A DNA stretch of 53,199 bases from an uncultured bacterium (lineage in GTDB: Bacteria; Bacteroidota; Bacteroidia; Bacteroidales; Bacteroidaceae): contig CALZUQ010000014.1 in the NCBI GenBank assembly GCA_945829425.1, forward strand, positions 1 through 53,199, given 5' to 3'. Under the pieces are notes generated by a model that saw nothing but the letters and a program-made list of their open reading frames with translations, was not told the origin of the DNA and did no database searches. Of the stretch, positions 37,111 to 45,537 are shown piece by piece; position 1 is the stretch's first letter, and each line of letters starts with the position of its first letter. The translations under genes and the position numbers were made by a program.

Positions 37111-39885
37111 TTATGTTGCGGGAGTCTCCCCGGCTTGTGAAAGAGGTATGGTCATAATCATCTCACAAGAGATGTTTTTCTCAGATTTCACGGTGATGTT
37201 GCCGTTATGCTCCTGTATCAGTTCCCTGACAAGATACAGTCCTACTCCGGCAGCCTCACCCGTAGGCTTTGTGGTGAAGAACGGGTCGAAGACTTTCTCC
37301 ACTATGGTGTCGTCGATGCCTGTGCCGTTGTCGCTGACGGTAATTACGGCGTTGTTGCCTTCTCTGCCTGCCGTCAGCGTAATGCTTCCGCAGTTTTTCT
37401 CCGTCTCGCTTTTCCTGCTCACGGCGTATATGCTGTTTGCGAACAGCGACATTATTATTCGCGTCATGGAGTCTACGTTGATGTCAGCAAAGAGGCTTGT
37501 GCCGTATAGGTCTTTGAAGTTCAGGGCTATGCCATGTTCCTTCAGCTCTTTTGCGAAGTGTTCATGTGCTATGCTTGTTATCTGACGGCAAACCTCTACA
37601 ATGTCATGGCGTGACAATGCTCCGCATCTGTTGTTGAGTAAGGCCTCCATAGCCCTCAGCGTCCTTGTTGTGTTTGTGCCGTGTTCCTCTATTTTTTCAA
37701 GGTTCTGCTTCATCATATCCAGAATATCCTCACAGTCCTCGTAAGTGTCTTTTGAGATATTCCCCTTCTCGTCCGTTATATCCTCCTTAAGGTCTTTTGC
37801 CAATGATATTGTCAGCCGCGAGAAGTTGTTTATGTAGTTTATCGGGTTCAGTATGCGGTCTATCAGTCCCTGCGTCATCTTTCCTGCTGTCGCCGCCTTT
37901 TCCATTCTCACTATGCGTCCCTGAGCCTGCCGCAGGTCTTCGAGAGTTTGTGACAGTTCCGCCGTTCTTTCCCCGACAAGCTTCTCGAGTTTCTCTTTTT
38001 CATATACAAGACGTTTCGTCCTGCGTTTTATGATATAGCTTGTAAATCTCACCGCTATGATGACATACAGTAATATAGCCCACCATCTGAGGTGTGGCGG
38101 ATATTCCATATACCAGGTTACGTGGCTTATCTCCGATGTCCGGCCATACATGTCGAGGGCTTGTACCTCAAGTGTGGTTGTTCCGTAGTCCAAGTTGTTG
38201 AACTCCACTTTGTTGTCTTCGCTCCATGCCGACCATTGCCCTCCGTTTATTCTGAAACGGTACATGGCTGGCTGGAAGATATGCTCCGTAGGGCATGCGA
38301 ACCTCACCGTCAGGTTGCTGCTGTTTGAAGGTAATGTCAGTCCTTCTACTTCCGTCAGCGGTTTCATGTCTTTTCCGAATCCGCCCCATATCAGAGAGTC
38401 GCCTGCCGTCACCACCTCTGCTATATATGGCTTGCGCTTCTCTCCTGGCGACAGTCTGCTGAGGCTTATGCCGTCAATCATCACAACTCCGAAGTCACCT
38501 CCCGCCAACACCGTGCCGTTCTCGCCCACGAATATGGCGTTTATGCTTCTCTTTCTCAGCATGTGAAGCCAAGGTCGCAGTGTTTCCATGGATTTTGTCT
38601 GCGATGTCGTGGTTATGTTACGTCCCTCAGCGTCTGTAAACCATTGCGTTCCGAAGCGGTCGGTAACGGCAATCTTTCTCTCGCTGTTGTCCGCTTTCTG
38701 CTTTATGCAGTGTGCCTCACCGTCGGCGAGCCTCACCTCCCATGTCTGTCCGAATACCGTCGTGGTTATGAGCACATCCTTTCGCTGCCTTATTGTCACG
38801 GCTTTCTCTACTGTCGTGAGGCGCGTCCTCTTTCCGTCTTTCCGTACGCAGTATATGCCGTCTGTCTCTCCCGTGAAATATCCCTCTCCATCGTTCATGG
38901 GGCATACAGAGAGCGTGTTCTCCCCCGTCAGGCGTGTCGTTCCGTCAGGTGTGATGCGGTATAGCCCGTCAGATGTCGCTGCTATGATGCTTCTGTCCTC
39001 CTTCACCATCTGCCAGCATGCTAAGTCTATGCCCCCCTCGCAGCGTATGCCGTCGTCACATGTGGCGAAAAGTCCCTGCATAGTGCCGAAGAAATATCTT
39101 CCGTCCAGTTCTTCTATGCAGTTCACCTCTCCCCGTAGCCCCTCTTTCTCTGCGAGGAAACTGTATGGCGACACCACGTCAACGGCGAAGAGTCCCTCGT
39201 CGGTAGCTCCCCATAGAGTGTTTCTCCCGTCGTAGGCTATGCTGTTTGCACGTGCCCCCAAGAGTCCGTTTGCTTCCGTCAGGTTCATGCGTACCACGTC
39301 GCCGCAGCTCACCGTTATGCCGTCTTTATATGAATATGTATATCTGAAGGCGTGTCCCGCTTCTTTTGTCACCCCCTCGCTATTGTTGTCGTAAAGCCTT
39401 TTCGCCGGTATATTGTAAACTTCTAACCTGCCGTTTTTCACGCGGTATGTCTTTCCCACACTGTTACAGACATACACCTTGCCCCTTATGTCTCGTATGG
39501 CGCATACCTCTGCTATGCCCCCCGTCTCTGTGTCTGACACTATGGTAGCCAACTGAATGCGCCCCTTGTCGTCGGCACAGAGATAGCCCAGATAATTATA
39601 TCCCCCTGCCCATATCCTGCCTTTATGGTCTTTGGCGAGACATGTCAGGCGGCTTATCCCCGGGGTGTGTATTTTATGCCATGCCGCACCGTTGTAATAT
39701 ACCAGTCCCTCGAAATTAGCTACGAACACCGTGCCGTAGTCGTCGCAAGCTATGTCGTAGTTACGGTTGTGGGCATGGTATGTCGCTGCCGTGATATTCT
39801 TGAAATACGGCACGCCCGTCTTTCTCGCCGCTGTTACGGCGAGAGCGAAGGCGAGTATGAGATATGTCGCAAAGCTTCTTCTCAT
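37111..39885 (-). CDS. Propeller/Y_Y_Y membrane sensor with kinase core lacking the phosphoacceptor His
   Basis: The product has 924 residues. The signal sequence is 'SFATYLILAFALAVTAA'. Residues about 25-520 are a periplasmic beta-propeller of the two-component-regulator type, then a Y_Y_Y-like Ig domain ('YRFRINGGQWSAWSEDN'). A membrane helix lies at about 600-618 ('WWAILLYVIIAVRFTSYII'), followed by a coiled coil, a dimerisation domain and a HATPase domain ('FANSIYAV', 'DNGTGID', 'GVGLYLV'). The position aligned with the phosphoacceptor reads 'TQGLIDRILNPINYINNFS': Asp676 replaces His and Arg replaces the following Glu. The ATP-binding motifs look intact, so it could phosphorylate its soluble partner or only signal by shape change. 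The start at 39885 is chosen because the longer frame to 40080 overlaps the upstream gene and lacks a signal peptide at its N-terminus. Confidence 0.88.
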   Translation of the reverse strand: MRRSFATYLILAFALAVTAARKTGVPYFKNITAATYHAHNRNYDIACDDYGTVFVANFEGLVYYNGAAWHKIHTPGISRLTCLAKDHKGRIWAGGYNYLGYLCADDKGRIQLATIVSDTETGGIAEVCAIRDIRGKVYVCNSVGKTYRVKNGRLEVYNIPAKRLYDNNSEGVTKEAGHAFRYTYSYKDGITVSCGDVVRMNLTEANGLLGARANSIAYDGRNTLWGATDEGLFAVDVVSPYSFLAEKEGLRGEVNCIEELDGRYFFGTMQGLFATCDDGIRCEGGIDLACWQMVKEDRSIIAATSDGLYRITPDGTTRLTGENTLSVCPMNDGEGYFTGETDGIYCVRKDGKRTRLTTVEKAVTIRQRKDVLITTTVFGQTWEVRLADGEAHCIKQKADNSERKIAVTDRFGTQWFTDAEGRNITTTSQTKSMETLRPWLHMLRKRSINAIFVGENGTVLAGGDFGVVMIDGISLSRLSPGEKRKPYIAEVVTAGDSLIWGGFGKDMKPLTEVEGLTLPSNSSNLTVRFACPTEHIFQPAMYRFRINGGQWSAWSEDNKVEFNNLDYGTTTLEVQALDMYGRTSEISHVTWYMEYPPHLRWWAILLYVIIAVRFTSYIIKRRTKRLVYEKEKLEKLVGERTAELSQTLEDLRQAQGRIVRMEKAATAGKMTQGLIDRILNPINYINNFSRLTISLAKDLKEDITDEKGNISKDTYEDCEDILDMMKQNLEKIEEHGTNTTRTLRAMEALLNNRCGALSRHDIVEVCRQITSIAHEHFAKELKEHGIALNFKDLYGTSLFADINVDSMTRIIMSLFANSIYAVSRKSETEKNCGSITLTAGREGNNAVITVSDNGTGIDDTIVEKVFDPFFTTKPTGEAAGVGLYLVRELIQEHNGNITVKSEKNISCEMIMTIPLSQAGETPAT

Positions 39886-39905
39886 GGTTGTTACAATAGT
39901 ATGCC

Positions 39906-41537
39906 TCACAAACCGCTTGTGTTGGCGTTCAGGAAATTCATGCGTGGCACCCTTTGTCCGGCGAAATGTCTCCATTCGGCGTCTGTGAACTCTCTTTTCA
40001 GCAGACGGTGAGTACTCACGGCGTTCTTCTCGACAGAGTAGCAGAAACGGTTTACGTTGCCCCCTTCGTTGCCTACCCATATCACGCTGTTGCTGCCGTC
40101 TATGGTGAATGTCAGGGGCCAGCGTCCGAACTCCGAGCGGAACGAGAATGTTATGTCGTTTATGTCTTTTGTGTTCCAGAACCGTATCGTGTGGTCGTAG
40201 CTTGTCGTTATGACCTTGTCGCCGGCAGTGCTGATATGTGTCACCGGTCCGGTATGTCCTTTCAGTTCTGCCACTTTGTTTCCACTGTCGTAGATGTCCA
40301 CCGTGCCGTCGTAGTGCCCGAGGATGTGAAGCCTCTTCACCGGGTCGTAGTAATAAGCCACCACGAAGTCTTCTACTTTGAAGAGTGTCGAAACCGTAAC
40401 CTCACCCTTGCTGTCCGCTGACAGCGTACCGCAGTCCTGAGTGAAGAGCAACAGTCCTTTGTCGTAGAGTCCTAAAGCGGTCAGCTGTTTCTTCGAGGTG
40501 TATGACTTCAGAGTCTCCATGCTGTGGGTGTCTATCCAAGCCACGGTGTTGCGTGACATCGCCACGAGGCGGTTGCCGTCAGGTGTCATCACGAGTTTCT
40601 GCCAGCTGCCGTAGGCGAGGTTGGCGGTTTTCAGTATCCGCAACCCTGATGTCGGGACGTCAGAATAGTCGCAGAGCAGCAACTGTCCTGTCGTAGACAT
40701 TATGACACATGTGCTGCTGCCCGTCACAGCCATGTCCCTCACGATATATCCTTTTATGTATGACACCTCCCGCCTTCCGTTGTCATCATAGCAGAACACC
40801 TCCCCGTTGTCTGTTATGCCGAGAACGCATTTCTCGCCGTGTATCGTCACGAGGTTTATGGAGCGTACATTACCCTTCAGCAAGGTGTTTATCCTCGTCA
40901 CGTTGCCTGAGGAGTGGAGCAGCGCTGAGTAGACATATTGCTCGTCGGTGTCGCCGCCGTATTTTTTTGTGATATACCATGAAGCGTAAGCCAGCAGTTG
41001 TTTTATGTCTTTTATCTCACTGCTCTGATACATCGATGACTTGGCGAGCGAACTGCCTAAAGAGAGGTAGAACAACGTGTCGGCATGAGCACGGGCTGCC
41101 TCTGCAGCGTTCATGTTGCTTGTGGCGAGAAGGGTCTGCCGTTCAGCTACTTTTCTCATGTTGTCCGCCTGTTCGGCGTATATGCGAGCGTTAAGTTCCG
41201 CTGTCTGTGCCATCATACGCTCCCTCTCGGCCTTCTCCCTTTCTTCTCCTGCTATGCGCGACTGGGTCTCAGCCCTCTCCCTCTGTTTGTCAGAAATGGC
41301 TTTTTGCTCGAAAGCTATGTCCTCCATCTGTTCGCTGATGCGTAAGGTGACTTTCGACTCCTCGGCGATGACTGTCAGCCTTTTTATTTCTTTCCTCAGT
41401 GCCGTCTCTTCTTCCCTGTGTCTGCTCTCGCATACGATATATGCCGCAATAAAGCTTATTGCGGCAATGGTCAGTCTTACGGCAGACTTCTTGAGCATCC
41501 TAAGTATGTTACTCATATATTCGGAGTTATAAGCCAT
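39906..41537 (-). CDS. Membrane-anchored coiled-coil and WD40-like propeller protein
   Basis: The product has 543 residues. One membrane helix at about residues 18-36 ('AVRLTIAAISFIAAYIVC') follows a basic N-terminus, so the rest probably lies in the periplasm. Residues about 38-170 are a highly charged coiled coil rich in Glu, Arg and Ala. Residues about 200-530 form a beta-propeller with WD40-like blades ('ELKGHTGPVTHISTAGDKV', 'TTSYDHTIRFWNTKDIND'). No enzyme motif is seen. Such proteins act as scaffolds or accessory sensors. It lies between the receiver-phosphatase gene (63 bases) and the propeller sensor gene (20 bases). I infer it contacts the periplasmic propeller of that sensor. The coiled-coil/WD arrangement resembles proteins elsewhere linked to NACHT-like or caspase-like signalling, but no such domain is present. 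Confidence 0.82.
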   Translation of the reverse strand: MAYNSEYMSNILRMLKKSAVRLTIAAISFIAAYIVCESRHREEETALRKEIKRLTVIAEESKVTLRISEQMEDIAFEQKAISDKQRERAETQSRIAGEEREKAERERMMAQTAELNARIYAEQADNMRKVAERQTLLATSNMNAAEAARAHADTLFYLSLGSSLAKSSMYQSSEIKDIKQLLAYASWYITKKYGGDTDEQYVYSALLHSSGNVTRINTLLKGNVRSINLVTIHGEKCVLGITDNGEVFCYDDNGRREVSYIKGYIVRDMAVTGSSTCVIMSTTGQLLLCDYSDVPTSGLRILKTANLAYGSWQKLVMTPDGNRLVAMSRNTVAWIDTHSMETLKSYTSKKQLTALGLYDKGLLLFTQDCGTLSADSKGEVTVSTLFKVEDFVVAYYYDPVKRLHILGHYDGTVDIYDSGNKVAELKGHTGPVTHISTAGDKVITTSYDHTIRFWNTKDINDITFSFRSEFGRWPLTFTIDGSNSVIWVGNEGGNVNRFCYSVEKNAVSTHRLLKREFTDAEWRHFAGQRVPRMNFLNANTSGL

Positions 41538-41600
41538 GGCAGGAGGGGTAAATGGTGAGTAATGTGTCAGGGTATGGCAGGTGGGTTATGTCCCGCCACC

Positions 41601-42764
41601 TTAAAGCCTTCTGAGCGAGAGTAAGGTTATGTCGTCGCTCTGCTCTGCACCTTCTGCGTGGCGAGCCACGTCAGCGTCTATCGCCTGCGTGATTTCTTCC
41701 GCAGAGCGTCCTTGCAGTGTCTTCAGTATGTTTTCCAGCTTTTCGTCACCGTAGAGAGTATTGCCGGCAGAGCATGCTTCAGTCACACCGTCGGTAAACG
41801 CTACGAAAACGTCGCCTTTCTCAAGGCGTATGGTGTGAGAGACGTAAGGATAGTCCTCCATTACGCCGAGACACAGTTCCGGAGACTCTGCCACGGTAGT
41901 CACGGAGCCGTCGGCGTGAAGTATATAAGGAGGGTTATGTCCGCCGTTTACGAAAGTCATAGTGCCATCAGAGGTGTTATATACACCGTAGAACACAGTG
42001 ACGAACATTGAGTCGAATGACTCACGTGCTAGCATGTCGTTGGTCTCGCTGACGGTCGTCACTGGGTCAAGGCAGCGCTGACCTGTAAAGCGTAACAGTG
42101 TATGGCTCATAGTCATGAATAGTGCCGCAGGAACGCCCTTTCCCGATACGTCTGCCATGGCTATGCCGATGTGGTCATCGTCTATGCGGAAGATGTCATA
42201 GAAGTCGCCTCCTACATCTTTGGCAGGGTGCATGGTGGCGAAGATGTCTATTACTCCGGCAAGGTCGGCGAAAGGAGGGAAGCGCCGTGGCAGTATGGCT
42301 TGCTGCACTTCGGCCGCCAACGAGAGGTCTGCCTTGATGTCCACTAACTGTCCGTGCTCCTTCTGCGTGTTCTTTATGAAGGCTATCTCCTCACGTGCCT
42401 TCTCTATAGTGCGTTCCAGGTCGTCAAGATCAATAGGCTTTGTAGCGAAGTCGAAGGCACCGTTGTTCATCGCCTCACGTATGTTGCCCATTTCTCCATA
42501 TGCGCTGACCATGATGACCTTCAGGGCTGGGTTGTTGCGGTCCTTGATTTTCTTCAGCAGCGTGAGACCGTCCATCTCAGGCATGTTGATGTCGCTGAGA
42601 ATGATGTCTATGTCGGGGTGGTTAAGAAGGGTCTGCAACGCCTCGATGCCGTTGTGGGCGAAGAAGAACTCATACTCTCCTTTGCGTATTTTCCTCCTGA
42701 AATACTGCGAGAGAAGGAGTTCAAGGTCAAGCTCGTCGTCGACACTCAATATTTTTAATGCCAT
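41601..42764 (-). CDS. Response regulator with PP2C (RsbU/SpoIIE-type) phosphatase output
   Basis: The product has 387 residues. The receiver domain (1-125) has acidic pair Asp9/Asp10, phosphoacceptor Asp58 in 'LSDINMPEMDG', Ser87 and Lys109. A helical linker precedes a SpoIIE/RsbU-type PP2C phosphatase domain (about 150-387) with the metal-binding motifs 'GGDFYDIF', 'MADVSGKGVPA', 'VAFTDGVTEAC' and 'EQSDDITLL'. Such proteins dephosphorylate anti-sigma-factor antagonists when their receiver is phosphorylated. No STAS antagonist or anti-sigma gene is present in the window, so the target is elsewhere or unusual. It is the first gene of the nine-gene run and has a promoter 80 bases upstream at 42844-42851. 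Confidence 0.93.
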   Translation of the reverse strand: MALKILSVDDELDLELLLSQYFRRKIRKGEYEFFFAHNGIEALQTLLNHPDIDIILSDINMPEMDGLTLLKKIKDRNNPALKVIMVSAYGEMGNIREAMNNGAFDFATKPIDLDDLERTIEKAREEIAFIKNTQKEHGQLVDIKADLSLAAEVQQAILPRRFPPFADLAGVIDIFATMHPAKDVGGDFYDIFRIDDDHIGIAMADVSGKGVPAALFMTMSHTLLRFTGQRCLDPVTTVSETNDMLARESFDSMFVTVFYGVYNTSDGTMTFVNGGHNPPYILHADGSVTTVAESPELCLGVMEDYPYVSHTIRLEKGDVFVAFTDGVTEACSAGNTLYGDEKLENILKTLQGRSAEEITQAIDADVARHAEGAEQSDDITLLSLRRL

Positions 42765-42843
42765 ATCATTATGGGAGTTATTTGTTGGTTCTGAATATTC
42801 TCAACCTTAACGTTATGCGGTTGAAGTGATGGTCTACTTTCTG

Positions 42844-42851
42844 CAAAATTA
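42844..42851 (-). promoter_or_regulatory. Bacteroidetes -7 box (taattttg) of the signalling operon
   Basis: The minus strand reads taattttgcag, an exact TAnnTTTG match, 80 bases upstream of the phosphatase start. It is the only clear promoter I see for the nine minus-strand genes down to 28450. It is divergent from the box at 42916-42923. Confidence 0.75.
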
Positions 42852-42915
42852 CGCATAATATTTTTAAATACGGAAAAAATCTTCTCTTTTTTTCTTAATT
42901 TCATGAGAAATATTG

Positions 42916-42923
42916 TAATTTTG
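42916..42923 (+). promoter_or_regulatory. Bacteroidetes -7 box (taattttg) of the chromate-transporter genes
   Basis: The plus strand reads taattttgcag, 28 bases before the likely start at 42951. A tttc at 42891-42894 is a weak -33 candidate at 21-bp spacing. Confidence 0.75.
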
Positions 42924-42950
42924 CAGCCGATTTGATGAAAAAGTGAAATT

Positions 42951-43505
42951 ATGCCAAGTAAAGGGATTGTGACACAGCTGTTTTTTACGTTCTTCCGCAT
43001 CGGGGCGTTTACGCTCGGCGGCGGATACGCCATGATACCGATTATTCAGGATGAGGTTGTGGATAAAAGACAGTGGATAAGCCGTGAGGAGTTTCTTGAC
43101 CTCATTGCCGTAGCACAGTCGTGCCCGGGGGTCTTTGCTGTGAATATCTCTACTTTCATCGGATATAAACTTGACAGGACGAAGGGCGCACTTTGCGCCG
43201 CCTTAGGTGCCGTCTTGCCGTCATTTCTTATCATTCTTGCCATTGCAGCATTCTTCCAGCAGTTTCAGGACGTGGCGTGGGTACGTGCCTGTTTCAACGG
43301 CATCCGACCGGCGGTAGTGGCTCTCATAGCAGCTCCGACGTTCTCTTTGGCAAAGTCCGCGCATATCAACTTCTCTACTTGCTGGATACCTATCCTCTCC
43401 GCTATCCTCATCTGGCTCCTTGGCGTTAATCCGATACTCATCATTCTCGTGGCAGGGTTAGGAGGATACGTATACGGCACTATAGCTGAGAACGAGAAAA
43501 ATTAA
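42951..43505 (+). CDS. Chromate transporter family, first half-protein
   Basis: A 184-residue membrane protein of the CHR family (short-chain type, one CHR domain of about six helices). The family signature 'FFRIGAFTLGGGYAM' opens the protein, followed by 'QDEVVDKRQWIS' and 'VAQSCPGVFAVNISTFIGY'. Short-chain CHR proteins are encoded as adjacent pairs that together match a long-chain ChrA. Chromate efflux is shown for some pairs. In gut or oral anaerobes the natural substrate is uncertain and could be another oxyanion such as sulfate. The next gene, 11 bases downstream, encodes the second half. Confidence 0.9.
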   Translation: MPSKGIVTQLFFTFFRIGAFTLGGGYAMIPIIQDEVVDKRQWISREEFLDLIAVAQSCPGVFAVNISTFIGYKLDRTKGALCAALGAVLPSFLIILAIAAFFQQFQDVAWVRACFNGIRPAVVALIAAPTFSLAKSAHINFSTCWIPILSAILIWLLGVNPILIILVAGLGGYVYGTIAENEKN

Positions 43506-43516
43506 ATCTTCTTGTC

Positions 43517-44089
43517 ATGATATTCATCCTTCTCTTCATAACATTCTTGCAGATAGGACTCTTCGGCTTCGGTGGAGGGTACGGCATGCTGTCGCTGATA
43601 CAGACGGAGGTGGTGGTACGCCATCACTGGATGTCATCTGCAGAGTTCACCAATATCGTGGCTATCTCACAGATGACACCGGGACCGATAGGCATAAACA
43701 CCGCAACATACTGCGGATATACAGCAGTGGCAAACGACGGTTACGGCACGGCGATGGCGTTCCTCGGAAGCCTTACGGCTACATTCGCCCTGGTGCTGCC
43801 TTCTTTGGTGCTTATGATACTAATTTCTAAGATGCTGATGAAGTATATGCACACCAAGACTGTACAGTATGTCTTTGAGGGCCTTCGACCTGCTGTCGTA
43901 GGACTGCTTGCCGCCGCGACGTTGCTGTTGCTCAACGAGGAGAATTTCTCCACACCGGCAGACACATGGTATTTCTCTGTCTCTACGGCGATATTCATCG
44001 CGTCGTTCGTAGGAGTGTTCTGGGTGAAGGTCAACCCTCTGAAGATGATTGCCATGGCGGCTTTCGCAGGCTTACTGCTGCTTTGGTAG
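43517..44089 (+). CDS. Chromate transporter family, second half-protein
   Basis: A 190-residue CHR-domain membrane protein. It has the matching signature 'FLQIGLFGFGGGYGM', then 'QTEVVVRHHWMS' and 'ISQMTPGPIGINTATYCGY'. The pair shares the same fold but differs in the 'CPG' (first protein) and 'TPGP' (second protein) motifs, as expected for halves that insert with opposite topology. It is co-transcribed with the preceding gene and closed by a terminator at 44156-44199. Confidence 0.9.
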   Translation: MIFILLFITFLQIGLFGFGGGYGMLSLIQTEVVVRHHWMSSAEFTNIVAISQMTPGPIGINTATYCGYTAVANDGYGTAMAFLGSLTATFALVLPSLVLMILISKMLMKYMHTKTVQYVFEGLRPAVVGLLAAATLLLLNEENFSTPADTWYFSVSTAIFIASFVGVFWVKVNPLKMIAMAAFAGLLLLW

Positions 44090-44155
44090 TCAGCCATCAG
44101 TATTCTGAAGCCACACGGCTCAACGCTGTATATGGGCGGAGAGACAAGTAGGATA

Positions 44156-44199
44156 GTCAGGTAAAAGGTATCAGTTTGATTTTACCTGACACATTTTTT
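44156..44199 (+). terminator. Intrinsic terminator of the chromate-transporter pair
   Basis: Arms 44156-44166 (gtcaggtaaaa) and 44180-44190 (ttttacctgac) form a perfect 11-bp stem with a 13-base loop. A T run lies at 44194-44199. Confidence 0.85.
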
Positions 44200-44232
44200 C
44201 AATGTTAATAACTAATCAATAATAAATAGATT

Positions 44233-45399
44233 ATGATTGCAAACGTAACACCATCAATAAAGTATATCGGGGTAGACGATCTTGACCTCGACCTTTTCGA
44301 GAGCCAGTATGAAGTGCCTAACGGCATGGCGTATAACTCTTACGTTATTCTCGACGATAAAGTAGCTGTCATGGACACCTGCGACGGAAGGAAGGCTGAG
44401 GAATGGAAAGTTAATCTCGCAGAGGCTCTTGGCGGACGAAAGCCAGACTATCTCGTCGTTCACCACATGGAGCCGGACCACTCTTCACTTGTCGCTGAGA
44501 TGCTCACTACGTTCCCTGAGCTTACTCTCGTGGCGTCGCAGAAAGCACTGAAGATGCTGCCACAGTTCTTTGAGGGCATACAGCTCGAAGGACGTACACG
44601 CTGCGTAGGAGAGGGAGACACGCTGCCGCTTGGAGAACATACGCTGACGTTCTATACCGCTCCTATGGTACACTGGCCGGAGGTACTTGTAAGCTACGAC
44701 AGTCACGAAAAAGTGCTCTTCTCTGCCGACGCCTTCGGAAAATTCGGCGCACTGTCCGTAGACGAGGACTGGGCGTGTGAGGCACGCAGGTATTATTTCA
44801 ATATTTGCGGAAAATACGGACCTCAGGTTACAAGACTTCTCGACAAGGCTTCCGCTTTGGATATTGACATGATATGTCCGTTGCACGGTCCTATACTCAA
44901 GGAGAACCTCACGTATTACATAGGGTTATATAAGACATGGGGAGCATACGATGTGGAGACAAAGGGCGTGCTCGTGGCTTATGCGTCAATACACGGTGGC
45001 ACAAAGGCCGTTGCGGAATACGTCGCTGACGTCCTAAGGGAGAAAGGTGCTGGAAAGGTAGCGTTGACAGACCTTTGCCGTGACGACATGGCGGAGGCTG
45101 TTGAGGATGCGTTCCGCATGGGACACATGGTCGTAGCGGCAGCGTCTTACGACGGCAATGTCTTCCCTCCTATGTATGATTTCCTACACCACCTTCAGCT
45201 GAAAGGCTACCAGAACCGTAGAGTGGCTGTTATAGAGAACGGCTCGTGGGCTCCCACGGCAGGAAGGATTATGCGACAGATGCTTAAGGAGATGAAGGAG
45301 ATAGACATCGTTGAGCCTACAGTGACCATTGTGTCGAGAATGAAAGAGGCTGACAAGCCGAAACTTCTGGAACTGGCGGAGACACTTATAGCAAAGTAA
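44233..45399 (+). CDS. Flavodiiron protein (O2/NO reductase, FprA type)
   Basis: The product has 388 residues, typical of class A flavodiiron proteins. The N-terminal metallo-beta-lactamase-like domain carries the diiron ligands: H-x-E-x-D-H at residues 78-83 ('HHMEPDHSS'), a His in 'APMVHWPEVL', an Asp in 'LFSADAFGKFG' and a His in 'CPLHGPIL'. The C-terminal flavodoxin domain starts near residue 253 ('VLVAYASIHGGTKAVAEYV') with FMN-binding loops 'ASYDGNVFPP' and 'ENGSWAPTAG'. It reduces O2 to water or NO to N2O, taking electrons from rubredoxin or a similar carrier, and protects an anaerobe. It lies between two terminators, so it is probably monocistronic, though no clear -7 box was found in the 33 bases before its start. 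Confidence 0.95.
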   Translation: MIANVTPSIKYIGVDDLDLDLFESQYEVPNGMAYNSYVILDDKVAVMDTCDGRKAEEWKVNLAEALGGRKPDYLVVHHMEPDHSSLVAEMLTTFPELTLVASQKALKMLPQFFEGIQLEGRTRCVGEGDTLPLGEHTLTFYTAPMVHWPEVLVSYDSHEKVLFSADAFGKFGALSVDEDWACEARRYYFNICGKYGPQVTRLLDKASALDIDMICPLHGPILKENLTYYIGLYKTWGAYDVETKGVLVAYASIHGGTKAVAEYVADVLREKGAGKVALTDLCRDDMAEAVEDAFRMGHMVVAAASYDGNVFPPMYDFLHHLQLKGYQNRRVAVIENGSWAPTAGRIMRQMLKEMKEIDIVEPTVTIVSRMKEADKPKLLELAETLIAK

Positions 45400-45435
45400 G
45401 TCTTCATGCACCCAGGCAGATCTCTGCTAAAGGAC

Positions 45436-45471
45436 AAGAGGGCGTGTCAAAAGTAATTGACACGCCCTCTT
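45436..45471. terminator. Bidirectional hairpin terminator
   Basis: Perfect 15-bp stem: 45436-45450 (aagagggcgtgtcaa) with 45457-45471 (ttgacacgccctctt), loop of 6. T runs are short. It lies between the flavodiiron gene and the convergent secreted-protein gene, and has the shared GTGTCA/TGACAC core. Confidence 0.85.
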
Positions 45472-45537
45472 TAGCTATTCTTCAGTTGCTTGTCGTTAAT
45501 GGCTTGTCTGCCGTTTCCGACAATCATTTTCTCAGCT

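Noticed and set aside
39886..40080. N-terminal extension of the propeller sensor frame
   Set aside because: It overlaps the upstream gene by 175 bases, is Arg-rich and hides the signal peptide. The ATG at 39885 is the better start.
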